A stretch of DNA of 64,000 nt from Tritrichomonas musculus (lineage: Eukaryota; Parabasalia; Tritrichomonadida; Tritrichomonadidae): assembly GCA_039105265.1 (NCBI GenBank), contig JAPFFF010000018.1, forward strand, positions 186,001-250,000, read 5' to 3'. Made by a program: the position numbers and the translations under genes. This document shows positions 18,057 through 28,915 of this stretch, piece after piece. The first letter of the stretch is position 1. The number at the start of each line of letters is the position of its first letter. Below the pieces are notes generated by a model. The model had not been told where the DNA came from and ran no database searches. It saw nothing but the letters and a program-made list of their open reading frames with translations.

Positions 18057-21000
18057 ATGTGCCAACCTGAAGAAGATTTTCCCACTTGGTTAATGATTCT
18101 TCAGTCAACAACAGATAATGTAGAAGATTTTAATAGGTTCATACCCGATATTGAAAGACTTCTAGATTCGATTGTCAAAACAGACGATTTACCAGAGCCA
18201 ATCAAAGATTTTAAAATAGAATTCATTACTAAACTACATACAGATATAATTCGCCGATTTCAAAATTTCGGATACCTTCAAGAATCACAGTTAGATATTA
18301 TATTTCATTTTTTTCAAATCGTAATAAAATTTTCTTGCTATGGAATCAAATCATCAAACGCTATTATAATGTATTTATGTCCATCTATTATTCAATTTCC
18401 AGATTGTACATTATTTAAAAATAATGTTCAATACAATTTTATACCAAAATTGTGCGAATATGCACTTGAATGCAATTTTTTAGAAGATGGAATGAAAAGT
18501 CTATCCGAACTTCCAAATTCAGTCGATGTAATTTATTATTTATATTTTGGCTTACATTTTTTGATTGATTATACGAATAAAGTTAATTTTTGGGATTTGA
18601 GCGCTCTTACTTTAAAAGCTATCTATCACAACTGCGAAGAATTCTTAAGAAGTATCCCAACGGGCACAGTATTCTCTTTATTTTCAGACACACTTGCCAT
18701 AGCTTATAAGCATGAAAAAATACAAAAAGAATTCATTGATAGCTGGCTAGAAATCATTACTTTATTTGTAAAAAGTGATATATTTGAAAAGCAATTATGT
18801 GGTTTGAAAGGCATATCCACCCTTATATCAAGAGAACAGTCAAAATTCATTGTCCTTGAATGGTTTAGATCTCCAGAGAACTTAAAAATAATGTCAGGAA
18901 ATGATATGCATAATGAATTTATTAATCCTTATAATACAATTTTATGCGAGCTTGCTGCTGCAGACTTACTTACAGACACTTTCTTAGAAAATCTTTGGAA
19001 ACTCCACACGGTTCAACATTCTACCCAACTTTTACAATTTTTCCTTATTTTTAATATGATTGCCACCAAATTACAGCAAAGATACATGAATGATTATGTT
19101 TTAATGTGTTTGAAGCCTGAATCAGAGACCGAAATTTGGGTCAAATTTATCAACCAACTTGGTGTAACAATTGGGAAGCGAAATGATTCACCTGAAGCCT
19201 TTTCTTTCATTAGAGAAAAATTATTTTCACTGTCATTTAGCGGAAATTCATCTTTAAACATCTCAGCACAACAAGGGCTTCTTAACATACTCCAATTTTA
19301 TCTTAGTCCGCAGATCCTTGTTGAATACACAAACCGACTTCGTTCTCAATGTGGCAACACGATTTTATTTTATCAACTTTTGAAAGAAGCGACCAAATCG
19401 TCATTCAATGATGAAGATTTTTCATACGGAGTCCTTCGAGATGCAATTTTATTTGCTCTTCAGATTCATTCACAACAAGGCTCCACTGTTGACAAGCCAT
19501 CCTCTGTTTATCCGTTTATAGAGAATGTTTGCAATTCAAACAAGATTTCAATCCCTGAAAACGCACTTGAAGACTTGTTTAGCTTAGCTGACACTGAAAA
19601 CTTTTATCCTTTCATTATCAACCTAATCAAAGGTGGTTTTGTCTCCTATGATTATGTTGAACATTTCATTCTTATCATGAATCCAGAATTAATTACAGAA
19701 GATTTTTTCGACCTGGTGAAAGAATTCATCTACAAGGTCAATAATTATCCGTTAGTTTTGAAAAAGTTGCCAATTGAAAAAGAAGAAATTTTATGGGTCT
19801 TTTCAACAACAGAGTCTAAATGTAGAAACTTGTTTACTAACCTTCTTTGTGAGCTATATTCAAAAAATGACGGAATTGAATTATCCGACCATTTAATGAT
19901 TCGAACTTTCTTTGAAAAGTGGAATGTGATGAGACAGACACGGAATCAAAACTTGATTCTAAATGTCATGAAATGTTTCATTGTGACAATTGAAAGCTAC
20001 ATAGATGTATCGTTCTATGACGTTACAAGACATGATCCTTCCTTGTATTTGAACACAGTCATTGTTAACGTTTCTGGTCAATCATTACCGTCACCACAGA
20101 CACACGAAGTTCCTGAATCGATGCTTGTCAGTGCGCTTAAACATCGAATATCACGAACGGCCATGAAGCCAATGAATAAGTTTCGTATCACGATGAATCA
20201 GAACTACTTAAACGAGCTCGACACAATAAAAACGATTGCGAATGGAAACAAGGCAATAAACGTGTCAATAAAGCTTCTCGATAATGATAAATACACGCCT
20301 GAATATCATGAACGAACATGCGTTCCATCTGCATTAATATCGCAATCATTCATATCTGACAGCCTTATTGACATGCTGAAAGAGAACAATGAAGATGCAA
20401 AGAAATTGCTTGATTATTTGCCAACCAACATAAACACGTTGATGCAAATCGATGAAATTGAAAAGAAGCAACATTTTGATTATAATCAACTGTTGCCTGC
20501 TGAATATCCATTCTTTTTCACTTACAATTTAGAAGCATTAAAAAAGAAGCTTGATTATGACAATAGTTCAAATGGAGAATTATTTAAAAGTTTTGAAAGA
20601 ACTGGCGGTTTCATATTCTTGGCAGAAAATGCTAATTCGCCTAACTTGATGAAATCTATCGTTCCGTTTCTTGAGAAAGAACTAACGATAGATTTAAAGA
20701 AGAATCTTGGACAGAAACTTTTTGACGCAATTTTTCCATCACTTCTTGTTGACAAACCGCAAAAACGAACGTTTATTGCAAATGCAAACTTTTTGACAAA
20801 CATTGCATCGACATGTGAAATAAAATTGCCAGAAGAACTCTATCAAACGATAGGAAAAATTTTATTTTCATCTAAAAAATATGTCAAAAATTACGGAAAT
20901 AATTTGCTTGCAAAAGTCAAGATTCCTTTGAATGTCTTCTTAGAAAAAATGGATGAAAATAATCAAGATGTCATTTTGTATGCTTGTTATCATCATATTG

Positions 21001-24000
21001 ACGCATTTAATCCTTTGTTTCATGAAATGTTCATTAAAAATCCTCATAGCTATGCCCTTTTGTTAATCATCAAAAAAAATCTTGACGACAATTTAATTGA
21101 GGATGACCAAATAAAGCTTCAAATTGTCCACATTTTAATTGCCAATTATTTGACAATTGACAGTCGTCCTAAAGACAAGAATTGTTTCTCGCTCGCTCTT
21201 GAATGCTTGTCTTTGTTGAAGTGTCCTGATCTTTTTCAGCAATTACAAGATCTCTTCAACAAAAAAATACAGCCAAAAGAATGGCGAATTGATGGTGATT
21301 CAACAGCGGTTTCTTCTACCGGTTTCAGCGGTTTGATTAATTTGGGAGCAACTTGCTTTTTGAATTCTACTTTGCAACAATTCTTCGCCATTCCGCCACT
21401 GAGAAAGTCGATAATTGAATACAACGGAGAAGACCCTTTCATGATCCAACTTAGAAACCTTTTCGCAAGAATGTGGCTCTCTAAAGGACACCCCGTGTCA
21501 ACCGAGGAGCTCGTGAAAGAATGGACTGGCTGGGATGGTGAGAAAATGAATCCTAGAGTTCAACAAGATGCATGTGAATTTGTACAAATTTTAATTGATA
21601 AGCTTGAAAAAGGGTTAGGAAAAGAGTTCATTCAATCATTGTTCGCTGGAACAACCGTTGATAATATTGAAGGTATTTCGGAAGAATATCATGCAACTCG
21701 AAATCAACCGTTTTATACGTTCACAATGCCAATAAAAGATTTGACAAACGTTGAAGAAGCTCTTTATGCAATGCAGAATCCAGACTTCTTGACAGGTGCA
21801 AATCAATATCATGCAGATCAACTTGATCGAAAAATTGATGCTAAAAAGTTTCAAAAAATTGGATCCCTCCCTCCTTATTTTATTGTACAATTATCTCGCT
21901 TTACTTATGATTACAATACTTGGGAAAGATCAAAGATTGATTCACAATTCGAATTTCCTGTTAATCTTGATTTGTCAATGTTTACTTGCGTTGACAATCA
22001 AATTGCAAGATATAAATTAAGAGGTGTTATTATTCATTGCGGAAATGCTCTTTGTGGTCATTATATATCATATGTTGCTGATAGAGCTTCTGGCCATTGG
22101 CTTTGCTGTAACGATTCACATGTATCTGAAATATCTGAAGAAGATGTACTTAATGATGCTTATGGTAAGTATCAATATAAAAATGCTTATTTACTTTTCT
22201 ATGATAGAGAAGATACTCAGAAATGTAATGATAACGTACAAGACGATCAAAATCAACAGAAATCTTTGTTTTCATATACAAATGATATATCAATTTCTGA
22301 TGAATTAAAAGAGATTATTGAAAAAGAAAACAAACTTAATGATCAATATTCTTTATTCTGTTCTTCACCTTTTTATGAATTTTGTAAGTCATTGTCTTGT
22401 TGTGATGATATTAATTATGGGAATATTGCGCTTCGATATTATTATGAAATCTTCCCTTATACGACCCATGTTGATAAAACTGAAGAATTTGCCTTTTATC
22501 TTATTCGTGCAGTCAATCAAAGTGATAGTTTTCGAAATGTGTTGGCAAGCTATTTGCCATATGGTTACTTCCAATCAGCTCTTGTATATTGCCCATCAGA
22601 CAGACTTCGTAAACACACATTATCAATGCTTGATGCTTTAGAGCCAAATCAATATTCAGATTCTTTCCTTGCAGCTCTTATAGCTGCAATAAATGATTTA
22701 GTATCATATATTGGCATGTATTCAGAATATTTCGAATTAATCGAAAGAGTCATTTCAAAGAGTGAAAACGCTGCTCTTTTTGCGACTAGTAATAATTGGG
22801 TAACAAGATTATCAGCCTTTATAACTGAAGATATTCCAAAGTTTTTAACTGATAACCCTACCTTCAGACCGACCTATATTTACAGTGTAATCAACATCGA
22901 TGGCTTGTTCCGTACCATTGCTAGTTTGAATCCGCCCGAAAATCTTGTTACTTACATTCTTGATCAAGAATTCTTCAAATTACTACTATATAATCCACGG
23001 CATCCTGTTGATGCCTCATCAATTGTTGATCTTCTCCGAAGTTTTAGTAATTTTGAAGAAGTAAAGAATTTCATATCACATTTCACTGTCCATTGCGGTA
23101 TTTACGTAGATCCATTTAAGTTACTTCGAATAATCTACAATGTTCTCAGGGAAGATTCATTTGATCTAATATCTCAAAGTATATTAAAAACCAAAGATGA
23201 CATGGATTTTGCAGCATCTCTTGCTGGTGAAGCCATGTATGAAATGCAAACAGGTCGTAATGATTTCCACCTAATTTTGCTAAGTAAAATGGACAAATGG
23301 CTTCTTAAATATTTGATCAATGATAACTCAAATTGTCGAATTTGTGCCTTATATACTGTTGCCTTTTTAGTTCCATGTAAATCATTTAATGGTCTTATTT
23401 CATTTCCGGCCACCAATGCTTCTTCACTCTATGGTGAAATTTCTTTTTCAATTCCAGAAGAGAATAATTATCAACCATCGCAAGAAGTCATACAAAGAGC
23501 CAAATATATTCTTTCCTATTTAATTGATCATGTTGACAATGTAGCAGACAAGATAGCTGAGCTTTCTACGCCTTTTCCAGGCATTGATTACATAGACTGC
23601 ATCATTCGACTCAGCAAATTTATTCAATTTGATGTTTCTAATTTCTTTATCGATTTTGCGTCAAATCGACTCAGAACCAAGTGTCCTTTTGACATCCAAA
23701 AGAAAGAAATATTGCTCTTTTTGAGTGAGAATTATCCACAACTTGTTACAATGGACTTCATTATTAAAATGATGGATTATCCAACATTCACTGAGACAAA
23801 TAACGAGCTGTCATCCAATTCTAGTTTGTATAACAATAGAAACACATTTATTCGTGCTTTAAAGTTTTTAGAAGCCTTGGAATGTTTGGCTGATTCATTG
23901 CAACCACCGCCTGAATTTGTTGAGTCTTTCGTGACACAACTCGCTTTTACTCCTTTTCAGCATTATGCATCTTCGTACAAGACCATTTCAACTTTTGTTG

Positions 24001-25298
24001 TCAAATTTGCTTCTATTTATCCGTCAATCTTCATTGATTACATTAGAAAGAATCTGAGCACTGTTGCTATTTATTGTTATTCATTACTTCTTGTTACTTT
24101 GGAGACAACCAAAACAAAGATGCCAATTCTTCCTTATTTGGCATCTGCAGCCACAACGAAGAAGCAATTTTTCACTCTTGACGAGCTCATTCTTAAAAGC
24201 TTTGAATTGAATGAAGAAACAGAAGAAGAAGATGATGATAAAAGCTTTGAAATAGCAGAAAATGTCAATGAAAATGTTTCTGGCTTTGCTGAAGAAGATG
24301 AAGCAAGCAACAGTAACAACAACAACAACAACAACAACACAGCTGGCAATAGTAACAGCTACAAAGAAATGAGCAGTGACATTTCTATGGATGATGAAGA
24401 AGAGGATGAATATGAAGAAGAAAGTCAAAAGCAAGTTCATCCCTATAAAACTGAAGAAGAAATGGTCATTCCTATTCAAAACAAAATTGAAATTAATAAC
24501 GAATTAAACATGAATACAAAAAGTGATGATCAACGAATTCAACCTTTAATATCACTTCTTAATTCTCCTCAAATTGGACATGATGCAAGACAAGCAATTT
24601 GGAATCTAATTCTCATTAAGAAGCCTTCTTATCCAGCTTTTAAGATGGTCTTTAATTGGAGGGGAGATTGGCCTGAATTTACAACTTATCTTCTCACAAT
24701 TGCACCGACTCTTCTTCCACAAAATGAGGATGAAAATGATGATGAATATCATTGCAAACATGAAAAATATAAAGAACTCATTGATGATTTAATTGAATGT
24801 TCGAAAAATTCAGCGGAAAGTTTCAGTCTCGCTGAAGATTTCTTGTTTGAAAATGCATTGAATGAAGTTATGAAAAGAGGTTTCAGTGACTATCTTTTCA
24901 AGCTAGATATTGGCAATAATGTTGATGCATTTGCTAAATATTTGAATGTTTTGTTTGATTATATTAAAAACAACGAAAATGTCGATTCTGATGACGTCTT
25001 CTTAAAGAAATGTCAAGATGCTATCCAGCCTTTGATAGTTGCTGTGGGTAGACGTGTTTGTTTTTTGGTAGACGTGTTCGAAGACGTAAGAGATGGAGCT
25101 ATTGGAAAAACAGATTTGATACCTTTGTTCTCTCCTTTGCAACTTCTTTGTACTTTCAAAAATGTGATTGTTAATACAAAACTTGTTAATGACTTGGTGA
25201 ATTTGCAAAGAAGCTGTAATAATGTTGATGTCATAAATAGAGTGGAGGCAAAGGATGAACTTCGGAAACTTAGCGATTTAATTTCAAATGTAATATAA
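18057..25298 (+). CDS. very large ubiquitin-specific protease (USP9X/USP34-like architecture)
   Basis: 2413 residues. A long helical N-terminal half (about 1-1080, probably ARM/HEAT-like) precedes a UCH/USP catalytic domain at about 1090-1385. The Cys box reads GLINLGATCFLNSTLQQ with catalytic Cys1100. The His box reads CGHYISYVAD with His1335, and the Asn/Asp box reads CCNDSHV with Asp1353. All catalytic residues are therefore present. Helical sequence follows to the end, interrupted near residue 2040-2110 by an acidic, Asn-homopolymer and Glu-rich linker. A central catalytic domain flanked by long helical arms is the layout of USP9X/FAF and USP34, which remove ubiquitin from substrates in trafficking and signalling. 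Orthology to one of these is inferred only from architecture. The start ATG opens the frame after several upstream stops. Confidence 0.9.
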   Translation: MCQPEEDFPTWLMILQSTTDNVEDFNRFIPDIERLLDSIVKTDDLPEPIKDFKIEFITKLHTDIIRRFQNFGYLQESQLDIIFHFFQIVIKFSCYGIKSSNAIIMYLCPSIIQFPDCTLFKNNVQYNFIPKLCEYALECNFLEDGMKSLSELPNSVDVIYYLYFGLHFLIDYTNKVNFWDLSALTLKAIYHNCEEFLRSIPTGTVFSLFSDTLAIAYKHEKIQKEFIDSWLEIITLFVKSDIFEKQLCGLKGISTLISREQSKFIVLEWFRSPENLKIMSGNDMHNEFINPYNTILCELAAADLLTDTFLENLWKLHTVQHSTQLLQFFLIFNMIATKLQQRYMNDYVLMCLKPESETEIWVKFINQLGVTIGKRNDSPEAFSFIREKLFSLSFSGNSSLNISAQQGLLNILQFYLSPQILVEYTNRLRSQCGNTILFYQLLKEATKSSFNDEDFSYGVLRDAILFALQIHSQQGSTVDKPSSVYPFIENVCNSNKISIPENALEDLFSLADTENFYPFIINLIKGGFVSYDYVEHFILIMNPELITEDFFDLVKEFIYKVNNYPLVLKKLPIEKEEILWVFSTTESKCRNLFTNLLCELYSKNDGIELSDHLMIRTFFEKWNVMRQTRNQNLILNVMKCFIVTIESYIDVSFYDVTRHDPSLYLNTVIVNVSGQSLPSPQTHEVPESMLVSALKHRISRTAMKPMNKFRITMNQNYLNELDTIKTIANGNKAINVSIKLLDNDKYTPEYHERTCVPSALISQSFISDSLIDMLKENNEDAKKLLDYLPTNINTLMQIDEIEKKQHFDYNQLLPAEYPFFFTYNLEALKKKLDYDNSSNGELFKSFERTGGFIFLAENANSPNLMKSIVPFLEKELTIDLKKNLGQKLFDAIFPSLLVDKPQKRTFIANANFLTNIASTCEIKLPEELYQTIGKILFSSKKYVKNYGNNLLAKVKIPLNVFLEKMDENNQDVILYACYHHIDAFNPLFHEMFIKNPHSYALLLIIKKNLDDNLIEDDQIKLQIVHILIANYLTIDSRPKDKNCFSLALECLSLLKCPDLFQQLQDLFNKKIQPKEWRIDGDSTAVSSTGFSGLINLGATCFLNSTLQQFFAIPPLRKSIIEYNGEDPFMIQLRNLFARMWLSKGHPVSTEELVKEWTGWDGEKMNPRVQQDACEFVQILIDKLEKGLGKEFIQSLFAGTTVDNIEGISEEYHATRNQPFYTFTMPIKDLTNVEEALYAMQNPDFLTGANQYHADQLDRKIDAKKFQKIGSLPPYFIVQLSRFTYDYNTWERSKIDSQFEFPVNLDLSMFTCVDNQIARYKLRGVIIHCGNALCGHYISYVADRASGHWLCCNDSHVSEISEEDVLNDAYGKYQYKNAYLLFYDREDTQKCNDNVQDDQNQQKSLFSYTNDISISDELKEIIEKENKLNDQYSLFCSSPFYEFCKSLSCCDDINYGNIALRYYYEIFPYTTHVDKTEEFAFYLIRAVNQSDSFRNVLASYLPYGYFQSALVYCPSDRLRKHTLSMLDALEPNQYSDSFLAALIAAINDLVSYIGMYSEYFELIERVISKSENAALFATSNNWVTRLSAFITEDIPKFLTDNPTFRPTYIYSVINIDGLFRTIASLNPPENLVTYILDQEFFKLLLYNPRHPVDASSIVDLLRSFSNFEEVKNFISHFTVHCGIYVDPFKLLRIIYNVLREDSFDLISQSILKTKDDMDFAASLAGEAMYEMQTGRNDFHLILLSKMDKWLLKYLINDNSNCRICALYTVAFLVPCKSFNGLISFPATNASSLYGEISFSIPEENNYQPSQEVIQRAKYILSYLIDHVDNVADKIAELSTPFPGIDYIDCIIRLSKFIQFDVSNFFIDFASNRLRTKCPFDIQKKEILLFLSENYPQLVTMDFIIKMMDYPTFTETNNELSSNSSLYNNRNTFIRALKFLEALECLADSLQPPPEFVESFVTQLAFTPFQHYASSYKTISTFVVKFASIYPSIFIDYIRKNLSTVAIYCYSLLLVTLETTKTKMPILPYLASAATTKKQFFTLDELILKSFELNEETEEEDDDKSFEIAENVNENVSGFAEEDEASNSNNNNNNNNTAGNSNSYKEMSSDISMDDEEEDEYEEESQKQVHPYKTEEEMVIPIQNKIEINNELNMNTKSDDQRIQPLISLLNSPQIGHDARQAIWNLILIKKPSYPAFKMVFNWRGDWPEFTTYLLTIAPTLLPQNEDENDDEYHCKHEKYKELIDDLIECSKNSAESFSLAEDFLFENALNEVMKRGFSDYLFKLDIGNNVDAFAKYLNVLFDYIKNNENVDSDDVFLKKCQDAIQPLIVAVGRRVCFLVDVFEDVRDGAIGKTDLIPLFSPLQLLCTFKNVIVNTKLVNDLVNLQRSCNNVDVINRVEAKDELRKLSDLISNVI

Positions 25299-25866
25299 AT
25301 TTTCTATTTTTATAAATTATTTCTTTCTTTGTTATTTGTTTTTTGTCAAAAATAATTTAAAAATTTTTTTAAAAGAAATGAAAGTTTTCGGAAAGTTACA
25401 ATCAGTCATATTAACGTTTTTATTGCAGTTATTTTAAAGTTTTTATAAAGTTATCAAATAGTTTTGTAAAGTCGTATTAAAGTTTTAGCAAAGTTTTCTT
25501 ATAGTTTTTTGACAGTTTTGTAAAGTCGCATTATGGTTTTCATACAGTTTTTTGAAAGTTTTATTAAAGCTTTCTTACCGTCTTTTGACCGTCTTGTAAA
25601 GTCTTATTATAGTTTTCATGCTGTTTTATTAAAGTTTTCGTAATTCCATTTAACCGTTTAATCACAGTAATGTTAAAATTTCAATACAGTTATTTATTAG
25701 TTTTGGAAAAATTTTATGAAAGTTTCTTACAATCATTTTAAAGTTTTCTAAAAAAAAAAAAAAAATATGAAAATTTGTAAATATAAGAAAGTTTATATAA
25801 AACAGTCATTTATACAAAACAAAACATAAGATTAACATATAACAAAAAAGAATTCAATTTATATAT
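25299..25866. repeat. degenerate tandem AAAGTTTT-type array between convergent genes
   Basis: From about 25375 to 25750 the sequence is a quasi-periodic series of AAGTTTT/AAAGTTTT blocks every ~10-13 bp. A longer element, GTTTTGTAAAGTCGTATTA, recurs with small changes near 25463, 25512 and 25591. It has no long ORF and lies between the 3' ends of the USP and BspA genes. The rest of the gap is simple AT-rich sequence with an A run near 25750. Confidence 0.6.
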
Positions 25867-27279
25867 TTAATAATCGACATCGATCTTCGCATTTGCGCAT
25901 GCAAAGACAGTGAAGTCACTTGGAGCATCGCAAATAGAATTCTTCCACATTTTTATATTTGAAGAGTTGGGAAAAGCGACAAGCCAGAGCTCGTGTGCGC
26001 CTCTGAAGCACCGGCTGCCAATCATCATCGAACTTCCTAGAAACTCAGCGCAAACCAAAGCCGCGCATCCAAAGAACGAGCAGTCCTCCAAGCGTGTCAC
26101 TCCACACGGAACAGAGATGTGCTCAATTGAAGAATTCTCAAATGCACTTTCGCCAATAGAGGTCAATTCAGAGTCAGATTGGAATTGAATTTCTTTCAAT
26201 TTATCACAATTGTAAAAAGCACTTTTTCCGATAGTAGTGACGGTTTTTGGAATTGAAATGTATTCAATTGCTGAGAATTGAAAGCATTCAGAATTGATTG
26301 ATGTGAGTTCAGAATTTTTCATGAATTGAATTGATCTCAAATTCTTACAAAAAGCGAAAGCATTACTGCAAATTTTTCTGATGTTTCTTGGAATTGAAAC
26401 TTTTTCAATAGAAGTATTGTAAAACGTCATTTCTTCGATTTCAGTCAGCTTGGAATCATCATGAAAATGGACTGCTTTGAGTGACAAACAATTTGCGAAG
26501 CAGCTGCTTCCTAATTCTTTCAAACTTGGAGGAAGTGAAGTGAACACAATTGATGAACTGAAAAAGGCAAATTTTCCTATTGTCTTCAAATTGCCATCAA
26601 AAGAAAAATCGACGGTTTTCAAAGATGTGCAGTCGCTCATTGCATATGCAGCTATTTTTGTGATGAATGATGGAACGATAACTTTTTCAATGTCCCGTCT
26701 TACCATATAAAAAGTGTCATAAAAACCGTTATTTAAAATGTCTGATTTTCCGATCAAATACTTGTTGTCAATGAAAGAGAATTTCTTATTCGAAGGAGAA
26801 ACAATGATTTTGTTTAATTTGGGAGTGTTGTCGCACCATCCATCTTTAAGTTCTTCAATACTTGATGGGATAAATAGCCTCTCAATTTTTGTTGAAAAAA
26901 ACGTATTTTTGTAAAGCTGCTTTAATTTGGAATCTATTGGGAATTCAACTGATTCTAGATGCGTACATCGTGAAAAGCAAGCTTCTCCTATTTTTGTGAC
27001 ACTTGCAGGAATTGAAATCGATTTGAGCGATGATTCTGAAAATGCATATTTGCCGATCGTCAATAATTCTGTATTTTCTGGGAAATATACGGATTCTATT
27101 TGATAATTTTGCATAAAAGCTTTATTGTCAATGCTGGTAATAGCGTAATCTTGACTTTGATAATTAACTGATATTGGGATGCTGATTGAATTCATGTTTT
27201 TTTCTGAGTTTGTAATTACTGCCGTAAAGTTCGAGTTATTTAGCTTTAATGAAAGTTCATTTTGGTTTATTGATATCAT
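25867..27279 (-). CDS. BspA-like leucine-rich-repeat protein, 470 aa
   Basis: A short relative of the giant protein at 4086-12281. Its N-terminal cap (FTAVI...ISVNYQSQDYAITSI) matches the giant's FTAQV...ITYQSKEYLIIKI. It carries about a dozen LRR_5 repeats and exactly one copy of the GWC...RDIE module (LKDGWCDNTPKLN through RRDIEKVIVPSF, about residues 165-220). It ends with a similar cap (FTVFACANAK). There is no signal peptide or membrane segment. The C-terminal ~60 codons are noticeably richer in G and C than the rest. Upstream of the ATG is TTTTCATCATTTACAAAA, which contains TCATTT, a match to the trichomonad Inr consensus. Function unknown beyond the LRR scaffold. Confidence 0.88.
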   Translation of the reverse strand: MISINQNELSLKLNNSNFTAVITNSEKNMNSISIPISVNYQSQDYAITSIDNKAFMQNYQIESVYFPENTELLTIGKYAFSESSLKSISIPASVTKIGEACFSRCTHLESVEFPIDSKLKQLYKNTFFSTKIERLFIPSSIEELKDGWCDNTPKLNKIIVSPSNKKFSFIDNKYLIGKSDILNNGFYDTFYMVRRDIEKVIVPSFITKIAAYAMSDCTSLKTVDFSFDGNLKTIGKFAFFSSSIVFTSLPPSLKELGSSCFANCLSLKAVHFHDDSKLTEIEEMTFYNTSIEKVSIPRNIRKICSNAFAFCKNLRSIQFMKNSELTSINSECFQFSAIEYISIPKTVTTIGKSAFYNCDKLKEIQFQSDSELTSIGESAFENSSIEHISVPCGVTRLEDCSFFGCAALVCAEFLGSSMMIGSRCFRGAHELWLVAFPNSSNIKMWKNSICDAPSDFTVFACANAKIDVDY

Positions 27280-27629
27280 TTTTGTAAATGATGAAAATCC
27301 TCATTTTAATTATGAGGTCAATTAATTTGACCATAAAATCAAAATGATGTACATCCTTTTGAGAAATTCAAGCTGTAATTCAATTTTAGCATTATAAAAT
27401 AATTGATTGGGCAATCGTCATTTATTCAAAATTTCATAATCGATAGAAACTGCTTATCCGATATTTCCAATTATATGAATCCAAAATATTATCAAATTAT
27501 TTGTTAATGGAAAATCAATGACTCTAAAAAAAAAAAAGAAATTAAAAATAAAAAGATGAAAGAAAAGTTTATCTTTTATTTATTTATCACAACGAGGGGT
27601 TATAAAAAAAAAAATTCAAGCGTATTAAA
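27280..27629. other. intergenic region upstream of the short BspA gene
   Basis: Contains the BspA promoter (TCATTT initiator-like site at about 27288-27293 on the minus strand) and the 3' flank of the CK2-beta gene, which has an A run near 27525-27540. Nothing else is recognisable. Confidence 0.4.
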
Positions 27630-28337
27630 TTATTGAATTTCCGGGTTTTCATTTTCAAATTTATTTTTACAATGTACAGGGAACCTTGAATTAACACTTC
27701 GATGGATTTTAAATCCAAAGGCTTTAATTTCAAATGGTTCAAATTCTGAAGATTTATCATATTGATCATATTCGCATAAAAATATATGAGGAAATGCTGG
27801 ACCGAAGTGTGCACCATCCAAGACAATTGGCGAAGGTGCACGGTAAATATCACAACATTTTGGACAGAAAAGTTTGGCTGAATGTCTTCGAAGAGTAAAA
27901 GTAGTTCCCATTGGAAGTAAATTTGTTCCATGGCAACCGTATCTGATGCATTTTCCAAAAAGTCCTTTTTCGTATTTTTCTTTCATCGCGCTAAGTCCTC
28001 TGGGTTGGCAGATCCATCTAGCATGGAGCATTCCATAAATTTTAAGTGCTTGTTGATGAACTTGTGAAATAAATTCCTCTGAATAATGTGACCAATCCTC
28101 TGAATGAGAATCAGTAATTAATTCGATAGCGGCATCAAATTCATCGAATTGTGTGGATATTCCGTATTGATTGAACCAGTCGCCAGCCCAATCAGTGTCT
28201 ATTGGAACATACCATTGATTTAATTTGCAAAATTGTTTAATCCATGGATCAATACCATGATAACATGATTTGCATGGACCAGTATAAATCTGAAAATTAT
28301 CATATCTAATTACGTGCGGAGGATAATGCGTTGACAT
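27630..28337 (-). CDS. CK2B: casein kinase 2 regulatory subunit beta
   Basis: 235 residues, full-length by comparison with CK2-beta (about 215 in animals). The zinc-finger cysteines Cys130, Cys135, Cys158 and Cys161 keep exactly the spacing of the human subunit (109/114/137/140). The CPKCCDIY and DGAHFGPAFPHIFL segments and the FGFKIHR tail strand are diagnostic. CK2-beta dimerises through this finger and joins two catalytic alpha subunits, setting substrate choice of the constitutive Ser/Thr kinase in nucleus and cytosol. The N-terminus is 21 residues longer than usual and lacks the SSSEE-like autophosphorylation start. Two copies of TAGATAACCG lie within 45 bp upstream of the start. The neighbouring genes have no obvious link. 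Confidence 0.95.
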   Translation of the reverse strand: MSTHYPPHVIRYDNFQIYTGPCKSCYHGIDPWIKQFCKLNQWYVPIDTDWAGDWFNQYGISTQFDEFDAAIELITDSHSEDWSHYSEEFISQVHQQALKIYGMLHARWICQPRGLSAMKEKYEKGLFGKCIRYGCHGTNLLPMGTTFTLRRHSAKLFCPKCCDIYRAPSPIVLDGAHFGPAFPHIFLCEYDQYDKSSEFEPFEIKAFGFKIHRSVNSRFPVHCKNKFENENPEIQ

Positions 28338-28915
28338 CGTAAGCTAGATAACCGCCCAACTACGTTTTAATAGATAACCGGTTTTTCATAAAAAGATGGT
28401 TACTTTTTTATAAAAGAGTTACTAAAATATGAATTTTATAAATGTTTTTGATTCAAAAAACGCTTGTATCATACATTTTTCGAGATGTTTGTCCTTCTTA
28501 TCTGATTGTAATTCATTTTAATTCAAAAATTAAAGATTGAAAAAAAGAATTAATTTTATATGAATATCAATAAGCAAAAAACAAATTTAATAATCATTTT
28601 GTAATAAAAATTATTTGTTTATTTTAAAAATTATTTTAACTTTTTCGAGATAAAAAACTTTTTTTTTTATTCTATAAAATACGTTAAAGAATCTAAATTC
28701 AACGTTTAATATTGAAAAGCTCTTTTTTAACAGCTATTAAATGAGAATAGAGCTCATTAACATAATTATTATTACAGTTGGAATGAAATAAAATTAACGA
28801 ATTTCAAAATAAAAATATTGGTTCTCATCATGATAAGAAAAGTATGAAATTATTTTGAGAAAAATACCATATCATTTTATTTATTATAAATATTTTTTAA
28901 ACAAATTTTCGCTTC
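28338..28915. promoter_or_regulatory. CK2-beta upstream region with repeated TAGATAACCG
   Basis: TAGATAACCG occurs at 28345-28354 and 28371-28380, immediately upstream of the CK2-beta ATG. It contains the TAACCG form of a Myb site (YAACNG), and Myb proteins are numerous in trichomonads, but the assignment is a guess. The remaining ~500 bp is AT-rich with nothing recognisable. Confidence 0.35.

Noticed and set aside
22024-22641. Overlapping open frames within the USP gene
   Set aside because: They are alternative-frame shadows of the conserved catalytic region with no family resemblance.
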